Shown: piece by piece, positions 17,065-26,040 of the stretch
Numbering within the stretch: position 1 is the first letter of the stretch
Layout of the letters: each line of letters opens with the position of its first letter
Assembly: GCA_005502925.1 (NCBI GenBank)
Contig: SCPD01000002.1
Coordinates: 496,001-560,000, forward strand
DNA length: 64,000 nt
Reading direction: 5' to 3'
Source of the DNA: Rhizobiales bacterium Y(2018)
GTDB taxonomy: Bacteria > Pseudomonadota > Alphaproteobacteria > Rhizobiales > Aestuariivirgaceae
Position numbers and translations under genes: made by a program
Notes under the pieces: generated by a model
What the model was told of the DNA's origin: nothing
The model's input: only the letters and a program-made list of their open reading frames with translations
Databases searched by the model: none

Positions 17065-17544
17065 TTAGAGCGGCACCGGACCGTTCGTCTTGACGTTCTC
17101 CATCGAGACGCAGGTCCGGAAGCTCTTCACATTGCCGCCTTCGAAGAAAAGCGCGCGGGTGAGTTCGGTATATTCCTCCATGTCCCTGACATTCATGATC
17201 AGGATGAAGTCCATATCGCCGGTGACGTAATAACACTGGCGGACCTGCGGGCAGGCGAGGAAACGCTCCTTCATCGTATCGAGGAGGTCGAGCCGCTCAT
17301 TTTCGGTGGTGACCTCGACCACGATGGTCAAAGGCCGGCCGACCGCGGTCTCGTCGAGCACCGCGATGTCGCGCGCGATGACTCCCATTTCGCGTAAATT
17401 CTGCAGCCGGCGCGCCACTGCCGGCGCCGACAGGCCGATGCGTTCGGCGATGATCCGCTGCGGCATCTGATTGTCGAGCTGGACGACATTCAGGATCTTC
17501 AGATCAAAATCGTCGAGCGTCACGGGTTGCGGGTGTCGGGCCAT
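17065..17544 (-). CDS. Lrp/AsnC family transcriptional regulator
   Basis: A 159-residue regulator. The N-terminal helix-turn-helix (LDDFDLKILNVVQLDNQMPQ...SAPAVARRLQNLRE) is followed by the ligand-binding alpha/beta RAM domain (about 75-150). It is divergent from the diaminopropionate ammonia-lyase gene, with 102 nt between. It most likely senses an amino acid and controls that operon. The intergenic region contains spaced AGAGAAT/ATTCTCT inverted halves (17589-17595, 17634-17640). Confidence 0.93.
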   Translation of the reverse strand: MARHPQPVTLDDFDLKILNVVQLDNQMPQRIIAERIGLSAPAVARRLQNLREMGVIARDIAVLDETAVGRPLTIVVEVTTENERLDLLDTMKERFLACPQVRQCYYVTGDMDFILIMNVRDMEEYTELTRALFFEGGNVKSFRTCVSMENVKTNGPVPL

Positions 17545-17646
17545 GCAGGTCTTTCTCGCATCTTGCGGCTTTGACGAGATTTCTTTGCAGAGAATGGCGT
17601 AAAATCAAGCGCAATCCTTGTAAGCTTTGCAATATTCTCTCGCGAC

Positions 17647-18837
17647 ATGATCAATACAGTACATCTCAACACTTTGCCGGCCTTCGGTTCGCCTCTGAGC
17701 GAGGCCGACCGGTTGACTGTCGGCCGCAATGCGCCGGATCTCGTCCGTCCCTATCTGGGCCTCTGGGGCCCGATCGAAGCGACACCGCTCATCGCCTTGC
17801 CGGGGATCGCCGCGGAGACAGGCGTCGGCCAGCTCTTTCTTAAGAACGAGGCGCTGCGCCTGGGCCAGGGCAGCTTCAAGGCGCTGGGCGGCGCCTATGC
17901 GGTGATGGTGCTGTTCAAGCGATTGCTCGAAACCCATCTCGGTGGTGAGGTGCGCGTCGCCCAGCTTCTGTCGCCGACGGCAAGAGAGTTCGCGCGGACC
18001 GTCACGGTCTGCTGCGCTACTGACGGCAACCACGGCAAGTCGGTCGCGGCCGGCGCCCGTTTACTCGGCTGCCGCTCGGTGATCTTCGTGCATCAGGGCG
18101 TATCGGATGCCCGCACCCAGGCGCTGGGTGCCGATGAGATTGTGCGCGTACCCGGCTCCTATGACGATTCAGTCACTGAATCGGAGCGTGCCGCCAAGGA
18201 GAAGGGATGGCATCTCGTCTCCGACACGTCCTGGCCAGGCTATGAGGAAACACCTGCCTTTGTGGGGCAGGGCTACACGATCCTTGGCGATGAGGCGCTC
18301 GGGCAGATGCAGGCGGCACCCACCCATGTCTTCCTGCAGGCAGGTGTCGGCGGTTTCGCCGGCAGCATCGCCGGTTATCTGGCCGACCGTCTCGGCGCGG
18401 CCAAACCCATCACCATCATCGTCGAGCCGGACCGCGCCGCCTGTGTCATCGCCAGCGCCAGAGCGGGCAAGCTGGTCAGCGTCACGCCCGGCGAGCCGAC
18501 GGTGATGGCCATGCTGGAGTGTTTCACGCCGTCGCTCATCGCCTGGCGCATCCTCGAAAAGACCGCCGATGCCTTCATGACCGTCTCGGAAGAGGACGCG
18601 AAACAGGCCATGCGGGCGCTGGCTTTCCCCAAAGCCGGCGATCCGCCGATCGTCGCCGGCGAAAGTGGCGCCGCGGGCCTTGCCGGGCTTCTGGCTATTA
18701 CGCAGGACAAGGAATCCCGCGCGGCGCTCAAGCTCGACAAGGACAGCCGCGTCCTCGTCATCAACACCGAAACCGCCACCGATCCCGCCTCCTATGAAGC
18801 GATCGTGGGCTTCTCTCCCGAAAGGATAGTTCATTGA
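17647..18837 (+). CDS. dpaL: Diaminopropionate ammonia-lyase
   Basis: A 396-residue PLP enzyme of fold type II, the usual length of DpaL/YgeX. It converts 2,3-diaminopropionate to pyruvate and two ammonia. The Schiff-base lysine is in GQGSFKALGGAYA; the cofactor-binding ATDGNHGKSVAAGA and the glycine-rich loop FLQAGVGGFAGSIAGYL are present. The gene overlaps the next by 4 nt. Threonine dehydratase-like relatives are shorter at the N-terminus and lack the GSFKALGGAYA context, so the call is good. Confidence 0.9.
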   Translation: MINTVHLNTLPAFGSPLSEADRLTVGRNAPDLVRPYLGLWGPIEATPLIALPGIAAETGVGQLFLKNEALRLGQGSFKALGGAYAVMVLFKRLLETHLGGEVRVAQLLSPTAREFARTVTVCCATDGNHGKSVAAGARLLGCRSVIFVHQGVSDARTQALGADEIVRVPGSYDDSVTESERAAKEKGWHLVSDTSWPGYEETPAFVGQGYTILGDEALGQMQAAPTHVFLQAGVGGFAGSIAGYLADRLGAAKPITIIVEPDRAACVIASARAGKLVSVTPGEPTVMAMLECFTPSLIAWRILEKTADAFMTVSEEDAKQAMRALAFPKAGDPPIVAGESGAAGLAGLLAITQDKESRAALKLDKDSRVLVINTETATDPASYEAIVGFSPERIVH

Positions 18838-19997
18838 AGATCCCACAGCGCGGCTTCACGGCCGCCGAATTCGAGAAACGTACGGCGCGTGCGCAGAAGA
18901 TCATGGACCGTCATGGCTTCGACGCTTTGCTCCTCACCGCGCCGCCCAATGTGCGTTACTTCACCGGCTTCGATTCGCAGTTCTGGGAGAGTCCGACACG
19001 ACCCTGGTTCGTCGTCGTGCCGCGCGACGGCGCCCCCATCGCGGTGATCCCGGAAATCGGTGCGCCGGAAATGGCGCTCACCTGGATCAAGGACATCCGT
19101 ACCTGGGCGGCGCCGAACCCAGAGGATGACGGCCTGTCGCTCCTCAAATCGACGATCGAAAGTCTGCCGCGCAAGCACGGCAAGGTCGGCGCCGAGATGG
19201 GGCGCGAAATGGCTTTGCGCATGCCGGTCGCCGAGTTCCTGCAACTGCGCGGCAGCTTGAGCCTCAGCCTTGAAAACGGATCGCCCTGCATCTGGGAGAT
19301 CCGCATGGTCAAGACTGAAGCGGAGATCGCTCATATCCATTACATCTGCCAGATCGCCAGCGACGCCTATGAGGCGCTGCCTTCGCAGATTTCGATCGGC
19401 GAAAGCGAACGTGAGATCGTGCGCAAATTGCGCATCGATATTGCGCGCCGCGGTGCGGATTCGACGCCCTTCATGCCGGCCATATCGGGGCCGGGCGGCG
19501 TCGCCCAGATCGTCTGCGGCCCGCATGACCGGCTGATCGAGAATGGCGACATTCTCTTCATCGATACCGGCTCGACCTTCGATGGTTATTTCTGCGACTT
19601 CGACCGCAATTATGCGGTGGGCGAGGTGTCTGACGACGCCAAACGTATACATGAGGCCCTGTGGCTCGCGACCGAGGCGGGCATCGCCGCCGCGGTGCCG
19701 GGCGCCAGGACCGACGATGCCTGGCGCGCCATGGCGACGATCATCGAGGCGGCGGGCGCCATCGGCAACAATGTCGGCCGCCTGGGACATGGCCTCGGCA
19801 TGCAGCTCACCGAGCCGCCCTCGCATCGTTTGGGCGACGGCACCCTGATCGTCGAAAATATGGTTCTCACCATCGAGCCCGGCATGGAATACGCGCCGGG
19901 CAAGATGATCGTGCATGAGGAGAATATCGCGGTGACCAAAGACGGCCCGCGTCTCCTGACCAAGCGGGCGCCGCGCGAGCTGCCGGTCATCCGCTGA
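18834..19997 (+). CDS. M24 family metallopeptidase (Xaa-Pro dipeptidase/creatinase-like)
   Basis: A 387-residue protein. The start is TTG at 18834, inside a TTGA overlap with the preceding stop, with GAAAGGATAG just upstream. An N-terminal creatinase-type domain (1-140) is followed by the pita-bread catalytic domain. All five metal ligands are visible: the aspartates in DTGSTFDGYFCDFDRN, the histidine in LGHGLGMQLTEPP, and the glutamates in TIEPGM and VHEENIAVT. Members are peptidases of proline-containing dipeptides or hydrolases of small substrates such as creatine and ectoine. The neighbours suggest a modified amino acid. Confidence 0.9.
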   Translation: MKIPQRGFTAAEFEKRTARAQKIMDRHGFDALLLTAPPNVRYFTGFDSQFWESPTRPWFVVVPRDGAPIAVIPEIGAPEMALTWIKDIRTWAAPNPEDDGLSLLKSTIESLPRKHGKVGAEMGREMALRMPVAEFLQLRGSLSLSLENGSPCIWEIRMVKTEAEIAHIHYICQIASDAYEALPSQISIGESEREIVRKLRIDIARRGADSTPFMPAISGPGGVAQIVCGPHDRLIENGDILFIDTGSTFDGYFCDFDRNYAVGEVSDDAKRIHEALWLATEAGIAAAVPGARTDDAWRAMATIIEAAGAIGNNVGRLGHGLGMQLTEPPSHRLGDGTLIVENMVLTIEPGMEYAPGKMIVHEENIAVTKDGPRLLTKRAPRELPVIR

Positions 19998-20082
19998 GCA
20001 ACGCGTATCGAGAATGTCAGCGTCCGAGCAATCGGGCGAAGGCGAAGTGCTGCCTGAAATCATAAGAGCAAGGGAGTGAAAG

Positions 20083-20898
20083 ATGAAACGGATGAAGAGT
20101 CTTCTGTGCGCTGCGACATTGCTGCTCGGTATTGCCGGCGCTCACGCGGCCGAACTGGAAACGATCGAAAAGGGCACATTGCTGATCGGCTCCGACCAGG
20201 TCTACCCGCCCTATGACTATATCGAGAATGGCGAGACCAAGGGCCTTGATGCCGATGTCATGGCGCTAATCGCGCCGAAGCTCGGGCTTTCGGTGAAATT
20301 CATCGACACACGTTTCGCCAATCTGATCTCAGGGTTACAGGCGCAACGCTACGACATGATCGCCTCGGCGCTTTATGTGACGCCCGCCCGCGCCAAGGTC
20401 GTCGACTATATCCCCTATGCCAAGACCGGCGGCTCGCTGATGGTGCGGGGCGATGACAGTTTCGCGCCCAAGAAGCCGGAAGAATTGTGCGGCAAAAGGG
20501 TCGGCAATCTGAAGGGCGCCGCCTGGGTGCCGGAGCTTCAGAAAGTGTCGGATGCGAGCTGCGCCTCATCTCCGATCCAGGTGCAGGAATATGCGACCTC
20601 GGCGGAAGCGGTGCAGGCTCTGTTCTCGCGCGGCGTTGATGTCGTCTTCGACGATGCCGGCGTCTCGCAGGCGGCCGTTACCACGGCGGGCGGCGATCGT
20701 TTGCGCATCACTTCCGAGGAGATTCTCTTCCCGGTCGTGATGGGCATTGCGGTCAAGAAGGGTAACAGTGCTCTGGCCGAGCGGGTCGATGCCGAGCTCA
20801 AAGGGCTCATTGCGTCTGGCGACTATGACAAGCTTCTCAGGAAATACAATCTCGCCATGCCGACCCCGGAAGAAATCCAGAAATCTCTGACCGAGTGA
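20083..20898 (+). CDS. Amino-acid ABC transporter substrate-binding protein (family 3)
   Basis: A 271-residue periplasmic protein with signal peptide MKRMKSLLCAATLLLGIAGAHA. The mature protein has the typical GTLLIGSDQVYPPYDYIENGE opening, the DADVMALIAPKLG segment and two lobes with PARAKVVDY. The family binds polar amino acids, opines or ectoines. The preceding 85 nt contain no evident terminator. AGGGAGTGAAAG lies directly before the ATG. Confidence 0.93.
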   Translation: MKRMKSLLCAATLLLGIAGAHAAELETIEKGTLLIGSDQVYPPYDYIENGETKGLDADVMALIAPKLGLSVKFIDTRFANLISGLQAQRYDMIASALYVTPARAKVVDYIPYAKTGGSLMVRGDDSFAPKKPEELCGKRVGNLKGAAWVPELQKVSDASCASSPIQVQEYATSAEAVQALFSRGVDVVFDDAGVSQAAVTTAGGDRLRITSEEILFPVVMGIAVKKGNSALAERVDAELKGLIASGDYDKLLRKYNLAMPTPEEIQKSLTE

Positions 20899-20912
20899 GG
20901 CGCTGAGATCTC

Positions 20913-22403
20913 ATGGAATTCGATTGGACCTATCTGTTGCGGCTCTTCTGGAGCCGCGACTTCTGGAAGGCGACACTGCTCGTCGTCGAATTGAGCCTGG
21001 CCGCCTGGACTCTAAGTGTCGTGCTGGGCTTCCTCGTCGCGCTGGCGCGCCAGTCTCCTTATGCGCCAGTGAGCCGGCTCGCCTCGGCCTATATCTGGTT
21101 CTTCCGCAGCCTGCCGCTGCTGGTGCTCCTGATCTTCGTCTACAACCTGCCGCAGGCCTTCCCCTCGACCGGCGCCTTTCTATCCCTGCCTTTCGTCTCC
21201 GGTCTCATCGCTCTGGTGCTGAGCGAGACAGCCTATATCGCCGAGATCCATCGCGGCGCACTGATGGCGGTCAATCGTGGCCAGTATGAAGCGGGCCGCG
21301 TGCTGGGGCTGGGCAAGCTCGGCATCCAGCGCCTGATCGTCATTCCGCAGGCCTTACGCATCGCGCTGCCGGCACTCGGCAATGAATTCGTCTCGATCGT
21401 CAAATTGACCTCGCTCGTCTCGGTGATCTCGCTGTCGGAGATCCTCCTCGTCGGCCAGCGTTATTACACGCAGAACTTCAAGGTCATGGAGACGATGCTG
21501 GCGGTCGCCTTCTATTATGTGCTGATCGTCACCGTCTTCGACCGGCTGCTCAAGCTTCTGGAGAAGCGTCTCGATTTCTCCAAGAAGGAGGCGGAATTGT
21601 CGACGGCGACCGCCGATGGGCAAGCGGTGGCGGCGACACAATTCACCGCTTCATCGCAGCAGCCGGCCATCAGCCTCGAGCGCGGCGAGAAACGTTTCGG
21701 CGAAAGCACCGTCTTCAGCGATCTCTCGCTGGCAGTGAAGCAGGGCGAGGTGGTGTCGATCATCGGACCGTCGGGCTCCGGCAAGACGACCTTGATCCGC
21801 TCCTTGAATGGTCTTGAAGCCCTCAATCGTGGTGTAGTCCATCTTCACGGCGTCGCCATCCTGGCCGGCAGCGAAGAAAGCCTGAAGCCGCCGAAGCTTA
21901 AGACCGAGATGCTGGAAATCGGCATGGTGTTCCAGAGCTTCAATCTCTTCCCGCACAAGACCGTGCTCGAGAATGTCATGATGGCGCCGCTCTATCACAA
22001 ACGCGGCGGCCGGCCCGAGACTGAGGCGAAAGCGCGTCTGCTGCTCGACCAGGTCGGCATGCTCATGCATGAGAACAAATATCCGCATCAATTGTCGGGC
22101 GGCCAGCAGCAGCGTGTCGCCATTGCCCGGGCGCTCGCCATGGAGCCGCTGGTGCTGCTTTTCGACGAGCCGACCTCGGCGCTCGATCCTGAGACGGTCG
22201 GCGAGGTCCTGCGCATCATCGCCGATCTGGCGAAGTCGGGCCGCACCATGGTCATCGTCACCCATGAGATGAAATTCGCGCTCGACGTCTCCGACCGCGT
22301 CGTCTTCATGGAAAAGGGCCGCATAGCCTTCAATGGGTCACCCGATGAGCTGCGCCGGCAAGTGGCGCAGGGCGACCGGCTGGCCGATTTCGTGCGTTTG
22401 TAG
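20913..22403 (+). CDS. Fused amino-acid ABC transporter permease and ATPase
   Basis: A 496-residue fusion. Residues 1-225 are a HisM/GlnP-type permease with five helices and the coupling motif [34 protein letters not shown]. Residues about 245-496 are a HisP/GlnQ-type ATPase with Walker [10 protein letters not shown], signature [17 protein letters not shown], Walker [16 protein letters not shown] and switch THEMKFA. Two copies presumably form the importer, replacing separate M and P proteins. Such fusions are known in rhizobial and actinobacterial polar amino-acid importers. It works with the binding protein 14 nt upstream. Confidence 0.93.
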   Translation: MEFDWTYLLRLFWSRDFWKATLLVVELSLAAWTLSVVLGFLVALARQSPYAPVSRLASAYIWFFRSLPLLVLLIFVYNLPQAFPSTGAFLSLPFVSGLIALVLSETAYIAEIHRGALMAVNRGQYEAGRVLGLGKLGIQRLIVIPQALRIALPALGNEFVSIVKLTSLVSVISLSEILLVGQRYYTQNFKVMETMLAVAFYYVLIVTVFDRLLKLLEKRLDFSKKEAELSTATADGQAVAATQFTASSQQPAISLERGEKRFGESTVFSDLSLAVKQGEVVSIIGPSGSGKTTLIRSLNGLEALNRGVVHLHGVAILAGSEESLKPPKLKTEMLEIGMVFQSFNLFPHKTVLENVMMAPLYHKRGGRPETEAKARLLLDQVGMLMHENKYPHQLSGGQQQRVAIARALAMEPLVLLFDEPTSALDPETVGEVLRIIADLAKSGRTMVIVTHEMKFALDVSDRVVFMEKGRIAFNGSPDELRRQVAQGDRLADFVRL

Positions 22404-22414
22404 GAGAATGCCGC

Positions 22415-23641
22415 ATGGCCCTCACCAATCTCACGATCGACCCTGACCGTCTCCTGACCCGCCTCAAGCAGTTGGGCGAGATCGGGCGCGACAGCGACGG
22501 CTGGCTCGTCCGGCTCGCCGCGTCCGATGCCGACAGGCTGGGCCGTGACCAGTTCGTCGCCTGGGCCAAGGCGTCGGGCTTCGCCGTCAAGGTGGACCGC
22601 ATCGGCAATATCTTCGCGCTGTGGAGCGAGCCCGACAACGCACATGAAGCGCCAGTGATGCTGGGTTCGCATATCGACACGGTGATCGATGCCGGCATCT
22701 ATGACGGCTGTTATGGCGTGCTGGCCGGGCTCGAAGTGGTGGCGACCTTGAAGGAGGCGGGCCTCACACCGAAGCGGCCCTTGGTCGTCGCCGCCTTCAC
22801 CAATGAGGAGGGCGTGCGTTTCTCGCCCGATATGCTGGGCTCACTCTGCTTTGCCGGCGGCATAACGCCGAATGAGGCGCTGGCGGCGCGCGGCACCGAC
22901 GGCAATATCCTTGGCGAAGAGCTGGCCCGTATCGGTTATGCGGGCAGCGATGAGGTCGCGCGGCCCGCTGCCTATATCGAACTCCATATCGAGCAGGGCC
23001 CGGTGCTGGAGCGCGAAGGTGTGGCGATCGGCGCGGTCGAGAATCTGCAAGGCATTTCCTGGCAGCGCGTCACGCTCGACGGCGTCGCCAATCATGCCGG
23101 CACGACGCCGATGACGATGCGCCACGACGCCGGCGCCGCGGCCGCGTCGGTAATCACCTTCCTGCAGGCACGTGCCAAGGCGTCGAAGACCGGCACGGTG
23201 GCGACGGTCGGCACCATTGCTTTCGAGCCCAATGCCATCAATGTCATCCCGGCGCGCGCCGTCTTCACCGTCGATCTGCGCGATCCCGACGAGGCGAGCC
23301 TCAAGGCGCATGAAAAAGCGCTGGCCGAATATCTGGCCGGGCTCGAGGGCATCACGGTCACGGTCGAGCGCCTTGCCCGCTTCGAGCCCGTCGCCTTCGA
23401 TCAGGCGCTGGTAAGTGAGATCGAAGCGGCGGCGCAGGCGCGCGGCCATTCGGTGCGCCGCATGACCTCGGGCGCCGGGCATGACGCACAGATGATGTCA
23501 CGCATCGCCCCCGCCGCGATGATCTTCGTGCCGAGTATCGGCGGCATCAGCCACAATCCGAAGGAGCTGACACCCGACGCCGATCTCGTGGCCGGCGCCA
23601 ATGTGCTTCTCGATGTGGTGCGGACCTTGGCTTTTCGGTGA
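22415..23641 (+). CDS. Zn-dependent amidohydrolase, carbamoylase/allantoate amidohydrolase family (M20)
   Basis: A 408-residue enzyme of the HyuC/AllC/beta-ureidopropionase family. Metal-site motifs are LGSHIDTVIDAGIYDGCYGVLAGLE, FTNEEGVRFSPDMLGS (paired glutamates) and ELHIEQGPVLE. The substrate-domain GVANHAGTTPMTMRHDAGAAAA and the C-terminal SGAGHDAQMMSRIAPAAMIFVPS are also present. These enzymes hydrolyse N-carbamoyl amino acids or allantoate to free amino acid, CO2 and ammonia. Being in one operon with DpaL suggests that the product could be diaminopropionate. Confidence 0.9.
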   Translation: MALTNLTIDPDRLLTRLKQLGEIGRDSDGWLVRLAASDADRLGRDQFVAWAKASGFAVKVDRIGNIFALWSEPDNAHEAPVMLGSHIDTVIDAGIYDGCYGVLAGLEVVATLKEAGLTPKRPLVVAAFTNEEGVRFSPDMLGSLCFAGGITPNEALAARGTDGNILGEELARIGYAGSDEVARPAAYIELHIEQGPVLEREGVAIGAVENLQGISWQRVTLDGVANHAGTTPMTMRHDAGAAAASVITFLQARAKASKTGTVATVGTIAFEPNAINVIPARAVFTVDLRDPDEASLKAHEKALAEYLAGLEGITVTVERLARFEPVAFDQALVSEIEAAAQARGHSVRRMTSGAGHDAQMMSRIAPAAMIFVPSIGGISHNPKELTPDADLVAGANVLLDVVRTLAFR

Positions 23642-23643
23642 GA

Positions 23644-23722
23644 GCAGCGGAATAACAGCGGAATTTCTGCAGCGGATTAGCAGGGGAAGAGCAGCGGATC
23701 AGCAGGGATCTGCAGGGAATTT
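23644..23722. repeat. Degenerate tandem array of about 11-nt units
   Basis: Seven consecutive units of 10-13 nt follow GCAGCGGATNA or GCAGGGAAT (for example GCAGCGGATTA, GCAGGGGAAGA, GCAGCGGATCA). The array begins 3 nt after the carbamoylase stop codon. No coding frame uses it. The rest of the 302-nt gap to 23943 holds only an A-rich stretch and repeat family A copy 2. Confidence 0.7.
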
Positions 23723-23813
23723 CAAAAACTCAAAAACAACAGCGGGGCGCGTGGCCCTGGTATTTCCCATCGCACGCGCCCGTCCGTGACTGCAAGAATG
23801 CACTTCTCCAAAC

Positions 23814-23926
23814 CCCTCATGCTGAGGTGCGAGCGCAGCGAGCCTCGAAGCATCCATCAGGATAGAGTGAGTTCGTTGCAAGAGACCCTTCGAGGCCCGG
23901 CTTCGCCGGGCACCTCAGGGTGAAGG
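23814..23926. repeat. Dispersed palindromic repeat, family A copy 2
   Basis: The left arm CTGAGGTGC...GCCTCGAAG (about 23821-23850) pairs with the right arm CTTCGAGGC...GCACCTCAG (about 23888-23918), with spacer ATCCATCAGGATAGAGTGAG. It lies between two convergent genes, like copy 1. Confidence 0.85.
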
Positions 23927-23943
23927 AAATAGACCAGCTCCTC

Positions 23944-24867
23944 TCATCGCCCTCTGGGGCGCCCGCGCGGCAGGACACGCCCGATCGGTTCGTCATATTG
24001 CGGAATCGTCTCGACACGTGGTGAATATTTGCCCTGGTCGATGAGCGTCTTCACATGGGCGGCGATCTCTTCCAAGGGCGCGAACCAGACATCGCCCTGG
24101 GCGACCAGCTTCTCCAGGAACTCGGCAAAGACATGCCAGCGCGCCAGGCGCCCGGTCGCGAAGGGATGGACGACCGGCATCCACAGGCCGCCATATTCAT
24201 AAGCCGCCTCGAATTCCTGCTTGTAGATCTCGAAGCCCTGGCGCGGCGCCCTGACCGGCATCATGTAATGGAGATCGAAGGACTGCACCCATTGCGGCCA
24301 GTCATCGACACCCCAATGCGCAGGCAGTTCGATCAGCGTACGCCCGTCGACCCGGCTCTTGATCACATAGGGAATGTCGTCGCCCATCAAGGAGGCGTCA
24401 TAGACGAAGCCGCGCTCGAGCAGGAGATCGATCGAATTGGCCGAGAAATTGTAAAGCGGCGCCCGCCAGCCGCGCGGTTTCTTGCCGGTGGCGCGTTCGA
24501 TCACCTCGATGCCGGCATCGAGCCAATGCGCCTCGTCGGCGCGCGTCTGCTCGAGGGGATTTTCGTGAATATAGGAGTGATGGCCGATCTCATTGTCGCC
24601 TTTGAGAATGGCTTCGACGGCTTCAGGATATTGCTCGATGCACCAGGCCGGGACGAAGAAGGTCTGGCGGATGCCGAGCTCCTTATAGGTGTCGGTGATG
24701 CGCGGCACCGCGACCGTCGGCCCATAGCGCAGCATGGAGATGGCCGAGACGCGGTTATGGCCGTCGGTCGGATAGTCGACATGGATCAGGCTGTCGGCAT
24801 CCATGTCGAAGGTGAGGCAGGCGGCGCATTTGGCGCCATTGGGCCAGGGAATGGGATTGCGGATCAT
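23944..24867 (-). CDS. Polysaccharide deacetylase-family hydrolase (PuuE/allantoinase-like)
   Basis: A 307-residue NodB-fold protein. The catalytic aspartate and metal aspartate lie in LTFDMDADS, the histidine pair in IGHHSYIHENP and the RGWRAPLYN motif follows. Members with this PuuE-like layout hydrolyse small cyclic or amide compounds rather than polysaccharides. It is the last gene of the minus-strand operon that starts at 30426, 13 nt after the ureohydrolase. The substrate is unknown. Confidence 0.85.
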   Translation of the reverse strand: MIRNPIPWPNGAKCAACLTFDMDADSLIHVDYPTDGHNRVSAISMLRYGPTVAVPRITDTYKELGIRQTFFVPAWCIEQYPEAVEAILKGDNEIGHHSYIHENPLEQTRADEAHWLDAGIEVIERATGKKPRGWRAPLYNFSANSIDLLLERGFVYDASLMGDDIPYVIKSRVDGRTLIELPAHWGVDDWPQWVQSFDLHYMMPVRAPRQGFEIYKQEFEAAYEYGGLWMPVVHPFATGRLARWHVFAEFLEKLVAQGDVWFAPLEEIAAHVKTLIDQGKYSPRVETIPQYDEPIGRVLPRGRPRGR

Positions 24868-24880
24868 CGTGATCGCACCT

Positions 24881-25843
24881 CTATGATTTGAAGCCGGGGC
24901 TGTTCGCCATGACGCAGAGCAGCTCGAACATCATCGTCGCGCCTGCGAGCGCCGTGGCGCCGGTCGGATCGAGCGGCGGTGAGACTTCGACCATGTCGGC
25001 GCCGATAATGTCGATACCGTCCAGCATGCGCACCACGCTTTGCGCCTCGCGCGTGGTGATGCCGCCGATCTCGGGCGTGCCGGTGCCGGGGGCAAAACAG
25101 GGGTCGAGCGCATCGATATCGAAGGTGACATAGGTCGGGCCGCCGCCGACCAGCTCGCGTGCTTCCTTCATCACCGATTTGGGCCCGCGTTCGGCGAATT
25201 CCTCAATGAAGACGATGCGCACGCCGGCCTCGCGGGCGAAATCGTAATTGGCGGCATCCGAGATGGCGCCGCGAATGCCGATCTGGATGAAGCGCTTGGG
25301 ATCGATCAGCCCTTCCTCGATGGCGCGCCGGAACGGCGTGCCGTGATTGAAGCGGCTGCCGAAAAAGCTGTCATAGGTGTCGGAATGGGCGTCGAACTGA
25401 ATCAGGCCGACCGGACCGTCGGCGGCGAGCGCGCGCAGGATCGGCAGGCTGATGAGATGATCGCCGCCCGCCGTCAAAGGCCGTGCGCGGGCCTTGTGGA
25501 TCCCCGCATAGAAGCTGGTGATGCTGTCGAGCGTCGCCATGAGATCGAGCGGGTTGATCGGCGCATCGCCGCAATCGCCGACCTTGACCTTGTCGAAGGG
25601 CGACAGGCCGGTGACGTGATGGACGCGGCGCACTAGGCTCGACTGGCTGCGGACTTCACGCGGGCCATGGCGGGCGCCGGTGCGGTTGGTCGTGCCACCG
25701 TCGAAGGGAATGCCGACCAGCGCGATATCGACCTCCTCGGGACGCGCGATCGGCAGGCGCATGAAGGTCGGCAGACCGGCGAAGCGCGGCACCACGCCTG
25801 AATCGAGCGGCTGGAAATCCGTATTGCTGAGTTTCTTGTTCAT
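24881..25843 (-). CDS. Ureohydrolase (agmatinase family), second copy
   Basis: A 320-residue manganese enzyme. Metal motifs: GGDH (126-129), DAHSD (151-155) and FDIDALDPCFAPGTGTPEIGG. The frame continues to 25984 through a dispersed repeat, so the ATG at 25843 (MNKKLSNTDF) is used. It is clearly related to the ureohydrolase at 7633 (both contain FQPxDS...PRFA near the start) but sits in another operon without the shared palindromic site. Possible substrates are guanidinobutyrate, guanidinopropionate or agmatine. Confidence 0.88.
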   Translation of the reverse strand: MNKKLSNTDFQPLDSGVVPRFAGLPTFMRLPIARPEEVDIALVGIPFDGGTTNRTGARHGPREVRSQSSLVRRVHHVTGLSPFDKVKVGDCGDAPINPLDLMATLDSITSFYAGIHKARARPLTAGGDHLISLPILRALAADGPVGLIQFDAHSDTYDSFFGSRFNHGTPFRRAIEEGLIDPKRFIQIGIRGAISDAANYDFAREAGVRIVFIEEFAERGPKSVMKEARELVGGGPTYVTFDIDALDPCFAPGTGTPEIGGITTREAQSVVRMLDGIDIIGADMVEVSPPLDPTGATALAGATMMFELLCVMANSPGFKS

Positions 25844-25859
25844 TTGCTGTCTCCACTTT

Positions 25860-26009
25860 CCCTTCTCCCGCTTGCGGGAGAAGGTGGCCCAAGGCCGGAT
25901 GAGGGTGTTCGTTCCGCTCGTACTGATCTCGAAGGAGAGACCGGCGTTCGTTGAGCCGACACCCTCATCCGCCCTGTCGGGCACCTTCTCCCGCAGGCGG
26001 GAGAAGGGG
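25860..26009. repeat. Dispersed palindromic repeat, family B copy 1
   Basis: The ends are CCTTCTCCCGC...GCGGGAGAAGG (25861-25885) and a mirrored CACCTTCTCCCGC...GCGGGAGAAGGGG (25982-26009). Inner arms GGATGAGGGTGT and ACACCCTCATCC also pair. It lies inside the minus-strand operon between the SDR and ureohydrolase genes, and may attenuate downstream expression. Confidence 0.82.
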
Positions 26010-26040
26010 AATGACGGAAGGTGTCGTCACGTATCATTAT

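Noticed and set aside
18834-19997. Ectoine hydrolase (DoeA/EutD) as name of the M24 protein
   Set aside because: The fold, the neighbouring Lrp regulator and the amino-acid importer fit, but typical DoeA segments are not seen and ectoine genes doeB to doeD are not adjacent. The M24 family call is kept.
23644-23722. Short repeated units as a CRISPR array
   Set aside because: Units are 10-13 nt, degenerate and contiguous, without spacers or cas genes.
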